A DNA stretch of 64,000 bases from FEB-7 sp963698265 (GTDB lineage: Bacteria; Pseudomonadota; Gammaproteobacteria; Burkholderiales; Usitatibacteraceae). Location of the stretch: positions 310,001-374,000 of the forward strand of contig CAVOQC010000002.1 in assembly GCA_963698265.1 (NCBI GenBank). Reading direction: 5' to 3'. This document shows positions 48,756 to 58,348 of this stretch, one piece after another (within the stretch, counting starts at the first letter, position 1; each line of letters opens with the position of its first letter). The notes beneath the pieces were generated by a model, which worked only from the letters and a program-made list of their open reading frames with translations, was not told the origin of the DNA and searched no databases. Made by a program: the position numbers and the translations under genes.

Positions 48756-50539
48756 GTCCTGGGCACCCCGGCGCCGGCGGCCGACATGTCAGGCGGCTCG
48801 TTCTGCGGGATGAAGTCCTTCGCGGCGCCCGGCACGCTGTAGTCGTAGGCCCACCGGTAGACGACCGGCAGCTCCGGGCCGAAGTTGCCGTGCTTCGGCG
48901 GGGTGTCCGCGGTCTGCCATTCGAGCGTGGTGGCCTCCCACGGATTGTCGCCCGAGGGCTTGCCCTTGAAGTAGCTCCACACGAGGTTGTACAGGAACAG
49001 CAGCTGGAAGACGCCCACCACGAGGGCCGCGATGGTGATGGACGCGTTCAGGGACTGCGCCGACTCCGGGATGAAGTAGGTGTCTCCCAACGCGTAGTAG
49101 CGGCGCGGAACCCCCAGGAAGCCCAGGTAGTGCATCGGCAGGTAGATCGCGTAGGAGCCAAGGAAGGTGACCCAGAAGTGGATCTTGCCCAGCGTGTCGT
49201 CGAGCATCCGCCCGGTCATCTTCGGGTACCAGTGGTAGATGGCGCCCATCACGACCAGGACCGGCGCGATGGCCATCACCATGTGGAAATGGGCCACGAC
49301 GAACATCGTGTCCGACAGCGCGAGGTCCACGGCCACGTTGCCCAGGAAGATGCCGGTGAGGCCGCCGTGGATGAAGGTGAAGATGAAGCCGATCGCGAAC
49401 AGCATCGGTACGTTGAGGCGGATGTTGCCCTGCCAAAGCGTGAGCACCCAGTTGTACACCTTGAGCGCGGTGGGAATGGCGATGATGAGCGTCGTGGTGG
49501 CGAAGAAGAACCCGAAGTAGGGGTTCATGCCGCTCACGTACATGTGGTGCGCCCACACGATGAAGCTCAGGCCGCCGATGGCTACGATCGCCCACACCAT
49601 CATCCGGTAGCCGAAGATGTTCTTGCGTGCGTTGACGCTCAGGATGTCGGAGACGATTCCGAACGCCGGCAACGCGACGATGTAGACCTCGGGGTGCCCG
49701 AAAAACCAGAAGAGGTGCTGGAAGAGGACCGGGCTTCCCCCACCGTAGCCGAGCTGCTTGCCCTGCGACACGATGCCCGGCATGAAGAAGCTCGTGCCCA
49801 GCGTGAGGTCGAGCGTCATCATGATGGCGCTCACGAAGAGGGCCGGAAAGGCGAGGAGTGCCAGGATCGTGGCGGTGAAGATGGCCCAGACGGTGAGCGG
49901 CATGCGCATGAGCGTCATGCCTCGCGTGCGGGCCTGGAGCACTGTCACCACGTAGTTCAGGCCGCCCATCGTGAAGCCGACGATGAAGAAGGCGAGCGAG
50001 ACGAGCATCAGGATGATGCCCCAGCCCGCGCCGGGCGTTCCCGTGAGGATCGCCTGGGGCGGATACAGCGTCCAGCCGGCGCCGGTCGGCCCGCCGGGCA
50101 CGAAGAAGCTCGCCAGGAGCAGAAGTACGGCGAACAGGTAGATCCAGTAGCTCAGCATGTTCAAGTAGGGAAACACCATGTCCCGGGCGCCGACCATGAG
50201 CGGGATGAGGTAGTTGCCGAACCCGCCGAGGAAGAGCGCGGTGAGCAGGTAGATCACCATGATCATGCCGTGCATCGAGACGAGCTGGAGGTAGGAGCTG
50301 GGATCGATGAAGGAGAACGTGTTCGGGAAGCCGAGCTGCAGCCGCATGAGCCACGACAGGACCAGCGCAACCAGCCCCACTCCGATCGCCGTGATCGAGT
50401 ACTGGATGGCGATGACCTTGGCGTCCTGGCTCCAGATGTACTTCCCGATGAACGTCTTCGGGTGGTAGAGCTCCGGCTCCGGCGTCTCGGCGGGCGGTGC
50501 GTAGACCGTCGCGTCATGTCCAATGGGAACGTAGGTCAT
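48752..50539 (-). CDS. ctaD: Cytochrome c oxidase subunit I
   Basis: The 595-residue catalytic subunit with 12 or more TM helices. CuB and haem ligands are visible: HGMIMVIYLL (haem a His), LFWFFGHPEVYIVALPAFGI with the His-Pro-Glu-Val-Tyr CuB/cross-link motif, VWAHHMYVSGMNP (two CuB His) and VVAHFHMVMAIAP (haem His pair). It has the N-terminal YFGFFFATTT and the GGFGNYLIPLMVGARD segment. Reduces O2 and pumps protons in the inner membrane. It follows subunit II by 70 bp. Confidence 0.96.
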   Translation of the reverse strand: MTYVPIGHDATVYAPPAETPEPELYHPKTFIGKYIWSQDAKVIAIQYSITAIGVGLVALVLSWLMRLQLGFPNTFSFIDPSSYLQLVSMHGMIMVIYLLTALFLGGFGNYLIPLMVGARDMVFPYLNMLSYWIYLFAVLLLLASFFVPGGPTGAGWTLYPPQAILTGTPGAGWGIILMLVSLAFFIVGFTMGGLNYVVTVLQARTRGMTLMRMPLTVWAIFTATILALLAFPALFVSAIMMTLDLTLGTSFFMPGIVSQGKQLGYGGGSPVLFQHLFWFFGHPEVYIVALPAFGIVSDILSVNARKNIFGYRMMVWAIVAIGGLSFIVWAHHMYVSGMNPYFGFFFATTTLIIAIPTALKVYNWVLTLWQGNIRLNVPMLFAIGFIFTFIHGGLTGIFLGNVAVDLALSDTMFVVAHFHMVMAIAPVLVVMGAIYHWYPKMTGRMLDDTLGKIHFWVTFLGSYAIYLPMHYLGFLGVPRRYYALGDTYFIPESAQSLNASITIAALVVGVFQLLFLYNLVWSYFKGKPSGDNPWEATTLEWQTADTPPKHGNFGPELPVVYRWAYDYSVPGAAKDFIPQNEPPDMSAAGAGVPRT

Positions 50540-50609
50540 CTAGGTCTCCTGATTGCCGGGTGTCCGCCTGCTCGATGCTGCATCCTGCGACTGGCGCCGC
50601 GCGCCCGAA

Positions 50610-51968
50610 TCAGCGCATCGCGCTGATGTAGGCGACCAGGTCCCGGGTCGCCTTCTCGTCGATGAGGGTCGCCGCGATCAGGTTCATCTGGCTTCCGTAC
50701 TTGTCGTCCGGGTGCGTCCCGCGGATGCGGGTCTTGAAGTTCTTCAGCTGCGTGTCGAGGTACCAGTCGTCCAGCCCCGCCAGGCGGGGCGCGTTCATCG
50801 CCTGGATGCCCTGGCCCTTCGCGCCGTGGCAGATTCCGCAGGCCCTCGCGTATTGGTCCTTGGCGCGGTCCGAGCGACCCTCCTTCGCGGCGGAAGGCGG
50901 CGCGTCGGGAAGCGACTGGATGTAGGCGACGACATTGTCGACCGCGGTGTCATCAGCGAGCATGGCCGCCATCGGCGCCATGGTCTTGCCGAAGACGTCG
51001 TCCTTGTGCGCGCCGCGCACGCCCTGCTTGAAGTACCCCAACTGCTGTTTCAGGTACCAGTCGCCCTGGCCGCTCAGCTTGGGAGCATGCAGTGCGGCGT
51101 TGCCTTCTCCCGCCGCGCCGTGGCACGCGCCGCACGCCGCGTACAACGACTTGCCCGCGTCCGCGTTGCCGGGCACGCGTGCCGAGGTCTGCACGAACGT
51201 GGGATGCCCGGCGAGCCAGGTCGTGAAGGCGGGTTCATCTTCCACCACCAGCCTTCCGCGCATGGTGAAGTGACCGGTGCCGCACAGCTCCTGGCAAAGA
51301 ACGTCGAACTTCCCGGTGCGGGTGGGCGTGAACCACAAGTAGGGGACCATGCCCGGGACCATATCCATCTTGACCCGCATCTCGGCGACGGCGAAGTTGT
51401 GCAGGACGTCCTTCGAGCGCAGCCGCAGCTTCACCGGCTTTCCGATCGGAAGGTGCACCTCCTGGCTCGCGACCAGGACGTCGTCCTTCCCGTGGGGATC
51501 GTCGGGGTTCATGCCGAAAGGGTTCGCATCGTCGATGAACCGCGAATTCACCGTGCCCAGCACGCCGTCCTTGCCCGGGAAGCGGTAGCTCCAGTGCCAC
51601 TGCTGGCTCACGACCTCGATTTCCGCCGCGTCTTCGGGGACGTTTACGAACTTGGCCCAGACGACGAGCCCGGGCGCGAGCATCGAGACGATGCCGAGCG
51701 TCGTGAGCCCGATGAGCCACCATTCCAGTTTCTTGTTCTCGGGCTCGTAGTGGGCGCGCCTTTCCTTGCGGTGGCGGTAGCGCAGGACGACGTAGGCCAT
51801 GAAGGCGTTCACGGCCACGAAGACGAAGCCGGTGACCCAGAACGTGATGCCGATCGTGTCGTCGATCGAGCCCCAGTTGGAGGCGATCGGCGTGAACCAC
51901 CACGGGCTCAGGAAATGGAAGAGCACCGTGCCCAGGATGAGCAAGACCAAAACGATTGCAATTGCCAT
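50610..51968 (-). CDS. ctaC: Cytochrome oxidase subunit II with two haem-c domains
   Basis: A 452-residue fusion. Two N-terminal TM helices anchor a cupredoxin domain with an intact CuA site (His in VLHNFAVAEMRVKMDM, then CQELCGTGHFTM). Two class I cytochrome c domains follow, with haem sites CGACH (about 280) and CGICH (about 375), each with a downstream Met region (KTMAPMAAML, SQMNLIAATL). Such caa3-type subunits accept electrons directly from soluble cytochrome; two haem domains rather than one is less common. The ATG 51968 has AGGAG upstream. First gene of the cox operon. Confidence 0.94.
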   Translation of the reverse strand: MAIAIVLVLLILGTVLFHFLSPWWFTPIASNWGSIDDTIGITFWVTGFVFVAVNAFMAYVVLRYRHRKERRAHYEPENKKLEWWLIGLTTLGIVSMLAPGLVVWAKFVNVPEDAAEIEVVSQQWHWSYRFPGKDGVLGTVNSRFIDDANPFGMNPDDPHGKDDVLVASQEVHLPIGKPVKLRLRSKDVLHNFAVAEMRVKMDMVPGMVPYLWFTPTRTGKFDVLCQELCGTGHFTMRGRLVVEDEPAFTTWLAGHPTFVQTSARVPGNADAGKSLYAACGACHGAAGEGNAALHAPKLSGQGDWYLKQQLGYFKQGVRGAHKDDVFGKTMAPMAAMLADDTAVDNVVAYIQSLPDAPPSAAKEGRSDRAKDQYARACGICHGAKGQGIQAMNAPRLAGLDDWYLDTQLKNFKTRIRGTHPDDKYGSQMNLIAATLIDEKATRDLVAYISAMR

Positions 51969-52473
51969 TTCAGGTGTGCTCCTTTGGTTATTTGAGTAGC
52001 GGAGCCGAATCCTTCCCAGATGCCGCCGGGCGAAATCTCCCGGACGCCTGTGCTGCCAAGCCTGTCCCACACCCGCAAACCCGATGATTCGCGCCGCCCG
52101 ACGAGCGGGACGAAGCGCGCGCTACCGGTGTTGCGACTTCCCCCCTCTCGTCGATGCGCGAGGGATCTTTCGTTGTTCGTGGAGCGCACCGTGACCGAGG
52201 GGCGCGCCCGCGCGGCCGCGCGCGGCGCCAGCGGTGCTTCGAGTCGTCGTCACGGTTGCTGCGGAAGGTGGGCAGCGATCTTCCGGGACCGCTCCCGGCG
52301 CACGCCTCAGAGGCAACGCCCGGAAAGGCTTGCCGGTGATGGCTTGGAGATACGCGATGGCAAGTATTTGCATCGGTGCCTCGGCGGGGATCGCAAGGTC
52401 GCGTAAGTCTAGCAGGCGAATTTGCGCCCGTGTGCGCGAATTTCGGCCGCCGCACCGATCGAACCGGCCGGTG
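51969..52473. other. Intergenic region upstream of the cox operon
   Basis: 505 bp with no supported gene. It should hold the cox promoter and the 3' end of the reductase transcript. Short open frames here lack codon bias and start signals. No clear -10/-35 or palindromic operator stands out. Confidence 0.5.
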
Positions 52474-53898
52474 CTAGTCCGCTTTCTTGCGGGCGAGCGA
52501 CGCAGCGGGGCCGTCCGCGGCGCCCGGCGGCGGCTTCATGCTCCCGAGCAGCGTCGGGATCAGCTCCGACACGGTGGGATGGATGTGCATCGCGTCGCGC
52601 ACGGTGGTGTAGGGCGCCTTCGCGTACATCGTGTCGAGCAGCGCGTGGACGATCTCGTCGCCGTTCAGGCCCAGCAGCGCCGCGCCCAGGATCTCCTTCG
52701 TTTCCGCATCGACCACGACCTTCATGAACCCCTGGGTCTCGCCCGCCTCGCGGGCGCGCCCGACGCGCTTCATCGGCATCTTTCCCGTGAGCAGGCGCCT
52801 GCCGCTGGCGAGCGCCTCGCGCTCCGTCATCCCCGCGCGGCCCAGCGGCGGGTCGATGAACAGCGCGTAGCACGGGATGCGGTCTGAAATGCGGCGCCCG
52901 AAGCCGTTGAAGAGGTTCGCGGCGACGATCTCGTAGTCGTTGTAGGACGTGTGGGTGAAGGCGCCGCGGCCGTTGGCATCGCCCAGCGCCCAGACGCCGG
53001 GCACGTTGGTCAGGCACTCGTCGTCGACCAGGACGAAACCGCGGTCATCAGTCGCAATGCCGGCGGCCTCCAGCCCCAGGTCGTCGGTGTTGGGCACGCG
53101 GCCCACGGCGAGGAGCACATGGCTGCCCTCGGCGAGCGGCGGGCCATCGCCGCAGGCGAGACCCACGGCCACCCCATCGCCCTGCTTCGCAAGCGACAGG
53201 CAATCGGCACCGGTGCGGACCTCGATCCCTTCCCGCTCCAGGATCGCGCGGATTTCCGCCGAGACGTCCTCGTCTTCCCGCGCGAGCAGGCGGGCGCCGC
53301 GTTCCACGACCGTGACGCGGGAGCCAAAGCGCCGGTACATCTGCGCGAACTCCAGGCCGATGTAGCTGCCGCCCACGATCACCAGGTGCTCCGGCAGGAA
53401 ATCCACGTCCATCATCGTGGAGCTGGTGAGATAGGGCACGTCGTTCACGCCGGGCATGTCCGGCACCAGGGGCCTGCCGCCCACGTTGATGAAGATCCGG
53501 TCCGCGTCGAACTCGCGCCCGTCCACCACGACCCGGCGCGGGCCCGTGAAGCGCGCGTGGCCGTGCACGAGGCTCACGTGCTTCATCCCGCCGATCCAGT
53601 CGCCCAGGCCCTTGGAGGATTGGGCGACCACGCCGTCCTTGCGCGCCTTCACCGCGGCCATGTCCACGCGCACCTCGCCGCAGGAAACGCCGTACTCCGC
53701 CCCGCGCCGGGCCATGTGGGCCGCCCGCGCGCTGGCGACCAGGGTCTTGGTAGGGATGCAGCCCACGTTCACGCAGGTGCCGCCGAGGAGCTTGCGCTCG
53801 ATGACGACCGTCTTCAGTTCCTCGCGGTCCAGCCTCGCGCACAGCGCCGGGCCCGCCTGGCCCGTGCCGATCACGATTGCGTCCACATGTTCGCTCAT
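52474..53898 (-). CDS. FAD-dependent class I disulfide reductase (mercuric reductase/LPD-like)
   Basis: A 474-residue flavoprotein of the lipoamide dehydrogenase/mercuric reductase superfamily. FAD motif AIVIGTGQAGPALCARL; redox-active pair in GGTCVNVGCIPTKTLVASA; NAD(P)-binding VIVGGSYIGLEFAQMYRRFG; second FAD motif GVWALGDANGRGAFTHTS; and the dimer-interface His-containing HIHPTVSELIP. It has no mercury-binding N-terminal domain and no C-terminal Cys pair, so mercuric reductase activity is unlikely. Substrate unknown. It is divergent from htpG. Confidence 0.9.
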   Translation of the reverse strand: MSEHVDAIVIGTGQAGPALCARLDREELKTVVIERKLLGGTCVNVGCIPTKTLVASARAAHMARRGAEYGVSCGEVRVDMAAVKARKDGVVAQSSKGLGDWIGGMKHVSLVHGHARFTGPRRVVVDGREFDADRIFINVGGRPLVPDMPGVNDVPYLTSSTMMDVDFLPEHLVIVGGSYIGLEFAQMYRRFGSRVTVVERGARLLAREDEDVSAEIRAILEREGIEVRTGADCLSLAKQGDGVAVGLACGDGPPLAEGSHVLLAVGRVPNTDDLGLEAAGIATDDRGFVLVDDECLTNVPGVWALGDANGRGAFTHTSYNDYEIVAANLFNGFGRRISDRIPCYALFIDPPLGRAGMTEREALASGRRLLTGKMPMKRVGRAREAGETQGFMKVVVDAETKEILGAALLGLNGDEIVHALLDTMYAKAPYTTVRDAMHIHPTVSELIPTLLGSMKPPPGAADGPAASLARKKAD

Positions 53899-54062
53899 GG
53901 ATACCCTTTCCGTTGGAAACCGGCAGCCTCTCCGGCCCCCGCGATGCGCCCAACCCCGAATAACCCCGTGTTCGCCCGGGTTTCAGGGCCCATGGGGGTT
54001 GAAGTCTGCCGCCCCAGCCGCCACTTCGTACAGGTTATGCCCTGAATACAAGGAGTATCGAA

Positions 54063-55997
54063 GTGACCGACCCGACCGCCCCCGTCGCCGAGCGCGAAAC
54101 CCTGGGCTTCCAGGCCGAGGTGAAGCAACTGCTGAACCTCATGATCCACTCGCTGTACTCCAACCGCGAGATATTCCTGCGCGAACTGGTCTCCAACGCC
54201 TCGGACGCGTGCGACAAGCTGCGCTTCGAGGCGCTGGCGAACCCCGCCCTCTTCGAGACCGACGCCGATCTCAAGATCCGCCTGGACTACGACAAGAACG
54301 CGCGAACCCTCACCATCGCCGACAACGGCGTCGGCATGAGCCGGGAGGAGGTGGTCGCGAACCTCGGCACCATCGCCAAGAGCGGCACCCGCGAGTTCTT
54401 CTCGCAACTGACCGGCGACCAGCAGAAGGACACGCACCTGATCGGCCAGTTCGGCGTGGGCTTCTATTCGAGCTTCATCGTGGCCGATAAAGTGACGGTG
54501 GTGACGCGCCGCGCCGGCGAGCGTCCCGACCAGGGCGTGCGCTGGGAATCCGACGGCGGCGGCGAGTACTCCGTCGAGATGGTGGAAAAGCCCGGCCGCG
54601 GCACCGAGATCACGCTGCACCTGCGCGAAGGCCAGGACGACCTCCTCGACGGCACGCGGCTTCGCGCGATCATCCGCCGCTATTCCGACCACATCGTGCA
54701 GCCCATCCTCATGCCGAAGGAGGCGTGGAAGGACGGAAAAGCAGAGAAGGAAGCGGAGCAGGAGACGGTCAACCAGGCCTCCGCGCTGTGGGCCCGCCCG
54801 CGGGCCGACATCACCGACGAGCAGTACCAGGAGTTCTACAAGCACGTCGGCCACGACTTCGAGGACCCGCTCGCCTGGACCCACGCCCGCGTCGAGGGGC
54901 GCCAGGAGTACACGCACCTGCTCTACGTCCCTGCGCGCGCGCCTTTCGACCTGTGGGACCGCAACGCCCGCCACGGCGTGAAGCTCTACGTGCAGCGCGT
55001 GTTCATCATGGACGACGCCGAGCAGCTCCTGCCGGTGTACCTGCGCTTCGTGCGCGGCGTGGTGGATTCCAGCGACCTGCCGCTGAACGTCTCGCGCGAG
55101 ATCCTGCAGGAGTCGAAGGACATCGAGGCGATCCGCGGCGGCTGCACGCGCAAGGTGCTCTCGCTTCTCGAAGGCCTCGCGAAGGACGAAAAGGAAAAGT
55201 ACGCCGGCTTCTGGGGCGAGTTCGGCCGCGTGTTGAAGGAGGGCGTGGGAGAGGACTCCGCAAACCAGGAGAAGATCGCGGGGTTGCTGCGCTTCGCGTC
55301 CACGCAGGCGGACACCGCCGAGGAAACGGTCTCGCTCGCGGATTACCTCGCGCGCGCAAAGGAAGGGCAGGACAAGATCTACTTCGTGACGGCGGAGTCG
55401 TTCAACGCCGCGAAGAACAGTCCGCACCTGGAGGTGTTCCGCAGGAAGGGCATCGAGGTGCTCCTTCTGTCGGATCGCGTCGACGAATGGGTGGTGAGCC
55501 ACCTGCGCAAATTCGAGGGCAAGGAACTGGTGAGCGTTGCGCGCGGCGGGCTCGACCTGGGCGCGCTGGAAGACGAGGCCGAGAAGCAGGCCGTCGAGCA
55601 GGACGCGGCGGATCTCAAGGAGTTGCTCGGGCGCGTGAAGGCGAGCCTCGGCGAGCGCGTGAAGGACGTGCGCGTGACGCACCGGCTTACCGAAAGCCCC
55701 GCGTGCCTCGTGGCCGACGAGCACGACCCCAGCGGCAACCTCGCGCGGATGCTGAAAGCCGCGGGGCAGGGCGTGCCGCCTTCGAAGCCCATCCTCGAGG
55801 TGAACCCGAAGCACCCCGTGGTGCTGCGCCTGAAGCGCGAGGAAGCGAAGTTCGACGACTGGGCGGCGGTGCTCTTCGACCAGGCCCTGCTCGCCGAGGG
55901 CGGGCAACTCGACGACCCCGCCGGGTTCGTGAAGCGCATCAACGCGCTGATGCTGGAAATGGGCGGGGGCGAGTCGCGGATCGTGCTGCCGGGGTAA
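54063..55997 (+). CDS. htpG: Molecular chaperone HtpG (Hsp90)
   Basis: A 644-residue Hsp90. The N-terminal ATPase has AEVKQLLNLMIHSLYSNREIFLRELVSNASDA, the ATP-lid motif IADNGVGMSREEV, IGQFGVGFYSSFIVAD and GRGTEITLHL. The middle domain has the catalytic Arg in LPLNVSREILQE, and a C-terminal dimerisation domain ends at VKRINALMLEMGGGESRIVLPG. GTG start with AAGGAG 8 bases upstream. No clear heat-shock promoter was found in the 164-bp spacer. Confidence 0.97.
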   Translation: MTDPTAPVAERETLGFQAEVKQLLNLMIHSLYSNREIFLRELVSNASDACDKLRFEALANPALFETDADLKIRLDYDKNARTLTIADNGVGMSREEVVANLGTIAKSGTREFFSQLTGDQQKDTHLIGQFGVGFYSSFIVADKVTVVTRRAGERPDQGVRWESDGGGEYSVEMVEKPGRGTEITLHLREGQDDLLDGTRLRAIIRRYSDHIVQPILMPKEAWKDGKAEKEAEQETVNQASALWARPRADITDEQYQEFYKHVGHDFEDPLAWTHARVEGRQEYTHLLYVPARAPFDLWDRNARHGVKLYVQRVFIMDDAEQLLPVYLRFVRGVVDSSDLPLNVSREILQESKDIEAIRGGCTRKVLSLLEGLAKDEKEKYAGFWGEFGRVLKEGVGEDSANQEKIAGLLRFASTQADTAEETVSLADYLARAKEGQDKIYFVTAESFNAAKNSPHLEVFRRKGIEVLLLSDRVDEWVVSHLRKFEGKELVSVARGGLDLGALEDEAEKQAVEQDAADLKELLGRVKASLGERVKDVRVTHRLTESPACLVADEHDPSGNLARMLKAAGQGVPPSKPILEVNPKHPVVLRLKREEAKFDDWAAVLFDQALLAEGGQLDDPAGFVKRINALMLEMGGGESRIVLPG

Positions 55998-56056
55998 AGT
56001 AGGGCGGCATGTCCTTCAACGGCCGCAGCGCGCGGCCCGGCAGAAAAGGAGCCGCC

Positions 56057-56575
56057 ATGCAGTGGAATCGAAAAAGCCGGTTCGCGATCGCAGCCGCCCT
56101 GGCAGTGTCGTTCTTTCTTCCCATTGCGATGGCCGCCGGCGCGGGCGCGAAGGCCGGGCTTGCGCAGGCAAGGGCGCAGTCGCTCACCTGGAAGCCCGAC
56201 GCCATCCTGGTCCAGGTCATGACGCTCTCCGGAAACGCGGACGGCACCGCGGAAAAGTGGGCCTACCTTTTCCACTCGCCCCAGTCGAAGCGCGGCTACC
56301 GCGTGGACGTGAAGGGCGGCAAGGTCGACCGGACGCTCGAGACCACGGCGGGCCTGCGCGATCGGCTGGACGCGGAGTTCATCGACAGCACGAAGGCGGT
56401 CGCGGAAGCGAAGGCCAACGGGGTCAGGATGAAGGACCCGTCGATGATGACGCTGCACACGATGTACACGCGCACGAAGCGGGAAGGCCCCTACTGGAAC
56501 GTCTTCGGCAGCGTGGAGGACACGAAGGCGACGATCATCGACGGCCGAACGGGCAAGTTCGTCCGGAAGGAGTAG
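56057..56575 (+). CDS. Secreted hypothetical protein
   Basis: A 172-residue exported protein. Signal peptide MQWNRKSRFAIAAALAVSFF with cleavage near AMAAG, and a mature domain with WKPDAILVQVMTLSG, EKWAYLFHSPQSKRGYRVDV and the end YWNVFGSVEDTKATIIDG. The pattern (AxLxxVxxxxVxxDGxA, SPxxxxxYxV) resembles small secreted domains of unknown function. An AAAAGGA site precedes the ATG. It follows htpG by 59 bp on the same strand. Confidence 0.75.
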   Translation: MQWNRKSRFAIAAALAVSFFLPIAMAAGAGAKAGLAQARAQSLTWKPDAILVQVMTLSGNADGTAEKWAYLFHSPQSKRGYRVDVKGGKVDRTLETTAGLRDRLDAEFIDSTKAVAEAKANGVRMKDPSMMTLHTMYTRTKREGPYWNVFGSVEDTKATIIDGRTGKFVRKE

Positions 56576-56588
56576 CTCGCGTCCCGCC

Positions 56589-57779
56589 TCACCAGGCGTG
56601 GCGGGCGAGGCTGCGGAAGACGGCGGTCCAGGCGGTCATGGTCATGTCGCCGTCGCCGCGGCCCAGCCGCACGATGACGACGTTGCGGGCCGGGTCGATG
56701 AAGAGAAACTGCCCGTCCTTGCCGGTGGCCAGGTATTCGCCGCCCACGCGCTCCGGCCGCCACCAGGAAAACGCGTAACCCCACGTGCCCGCCGGCGCCG
56801 GCGGGAGCGCTCTCGTCGCTTCCTCCACCCAACGGTCGGCGAGCACGCGCTTGCCCGCCACCCGTCCGCGACCCAGGTGCAGCCGGCCGATCTTCGCGAG
56901 ATCGCGTGCGGTGCCGGCCAGGCAGCACCACGCCTTTTCCATCCCGCCTTCGCGGTCGAGGGACCAGAAGCCTTCGTGCTCCATGCCGAGGGCGTTCCAC
57001 AGGCGAGCGCTCGCGAATTCGGCGATGGGCGTCTTCCCGAGCGCGCGTTGCAGTGCCATGGATAACAGCGCCGCGTCGCCCGACTTGTATTCGAGCTTTT
57101 CCCCCGGCGTTCCCCGCATTCGCAAGTCCAGGAGCATCCGCGGCAGGTCCGAGGTGTAGTTCATCAACACGTGCAGGCCGAAGGGGTTGTCGTTCTCGGC
57201 GTAATCGATGCCGGAAGTCATGTCCGCCAGGTGCCGCAGCTTCACCGCAGCGAAGCCGTGCGCCGCGAGTTCCGGGACGTAGTCCGTCACCGGCTGGTCG
57301 ATGGAGGCGATGAGCCCATCGTCCACCGCCATGCCGACGAGAGTGGCGAGGATCGATTTGGTGACGGAAAAGTACTGCGAGGGCGTGGAGGCGCCGTGCC
57401 CCGAGGCATAGCGCTCCAGGACGATTGCGTCGTCCTTCACCACGAGGAGCGCGAGGGTTTCGGTGCCGGACACGAGTTGCGACACCGTGACGCTTCGACC
57501 TGGTGCGCGCTCCACCGGCGGGGGCTCCGCGGCATTGCGCGTGCGGTCGTTGAAGAGAAGCGGCGATGGGCTCGGTTCGAGCGTGCGGGAGGGGTAGAGG
57601 CGGAAGTCGTCCACCGTGGTGGTGCCGTGCTGCGCCAGGCGCCAGGCGGCGGTGAGGCCTCCCTCCATGCCACCACGCCACATCCAGGTAGCGAGGATTG
57701 CCAGCACGACGAGAAGGAAGAGGCCTGCTGACGCGGCGACTGCTCGCAGGAACCATCGCAACGGCCGCGGGAAGGTCAT
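56589..57779 (-). CDS. Serine hydrolase, beta-lactamase/class C family
   Basis: A 396-residue membrane-anchored penicillin-binding-like hydrolase. One N-terminal TM helix (AVAASAGLFLLVVLAILATWM) exposes the enzyme to the periplasm. The active-site Ser138-x-x-Lys141 is in QYFSVTKSILATLVG. It also has HLADMTSGIDYAEND, LEYKSGDAALLSMAL and the late WGYAFSWW and GKDGQFLFIDPARNVVIVRLG segments. Family members are esterases, peptidases or beta-lactamase relatives; 6-aminohexanoate-dimer hydrolases share this layout. It is convergent with the secreted-protein gene. Confidence 0.85.
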   Translation of the reverse strand: MTFPRPLRWFLRAVAASAGLFLLVVLAILATWMWRGGMEGGLTAAWRLAQHGTTTVDDFRLYPSRTLEPSPSPLLFNDRTRNAAEPPPVERAPGRSVTVSQLVSGTETLALLVVKDDAIVLERYASGHGASTPSQYFSVTKSILATLVGMAVDDGLIASIDQPVTDYVPELAAHGFAAVKLRHLADMTSGIDYAENDNPFGLHVLMNYTSDLPRMLLDLRMRGTPGEKLEYKSGDAALLSMALQRALGKTPIAEFASARLWNALGMEHEGFWSLDREGGMEKAWCCLAGTARDLAKIGRLHLGRGRVAGKRVLADRWVEEATRALPPAPAGTWGYAFSWWRPERVGGEYLATGKDGQFLFIDPARNVVIVRLGRGDGDMTMTAWTAVFRSLARHAW

Positions 57780-58348
57780 GAGGCGATCATAGCGGACGCG
57801 GTTTGGCGGGGATTGCAGCCGGGCTCGTTGAGGCGCGCGGGGCAGGAAGTGGAAGCGGGAAACCCGGCCTTGGACACGCTTGCCGCCTTTGCTCGAGTTG
57901 TTGATTCCACAGAGCCGAAAAGGTAGCCTGACTTCAATAGCTTCCATAAGTCACCGCACTCATGCGCGGATGCCGGGTTCGTGCCAGGCGCCGTACCCCA
58001 AACTGCGGCTCGTTGGTGCTCATGGAGCCTGCCTGCGAAAAGCGGAGGCGAGCCGGCATGAAGATGCGAAAGTCGTGCTCGATCTGCGGCAATGGCCTTT
58101 CGCCCGGCGCATGCAGTCATGGCAATCGCGAACACCTGTCCTGCTGCATCACGGGTAACAAGGCTGACATGGCTGAACGATCGATGGGTGGTCGCGAGGC
58201 TGCTCTCCGCTTTCGCGAGGAACAACGCAGAAGATGAAGACGACAAGCCCTGACCATGCGTTCGAGCTGTCCGTGGAACGCCGTAGGCCGCGTCTGGCCG
58301 CGGCCGAACCAATGTGGCCGGCCGCTCGACACTAGACCGCCAGAGACC
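57780..58348. other. Gene-poor stretch of lower GC
   Basis: 569 bp, visibly less GC-rich than its flanks. Overlapping open frames on both strands (for example 57962-58237 rightward and 57776-58804 leftward) lack ribosome sites, known motifs or consistent codon use. It reads like eroded or foreign DNA leading into the small secreted-protein gene. Confidence 0.5.

Noticed and set aside
52474..53898. Mercuric reductase MerA
   Set aside because: The fold matches the superfamily, but the N-terminal metal-binding domain and the C-terminal Cys pair are missing.
53899..54062. Possible sigma-32 heat-shock promoter before htpG
   Set aside because: GTTGAAG and CCCCAG occur but are only about 7 bases apart, far from the 13-15 spacing needed.
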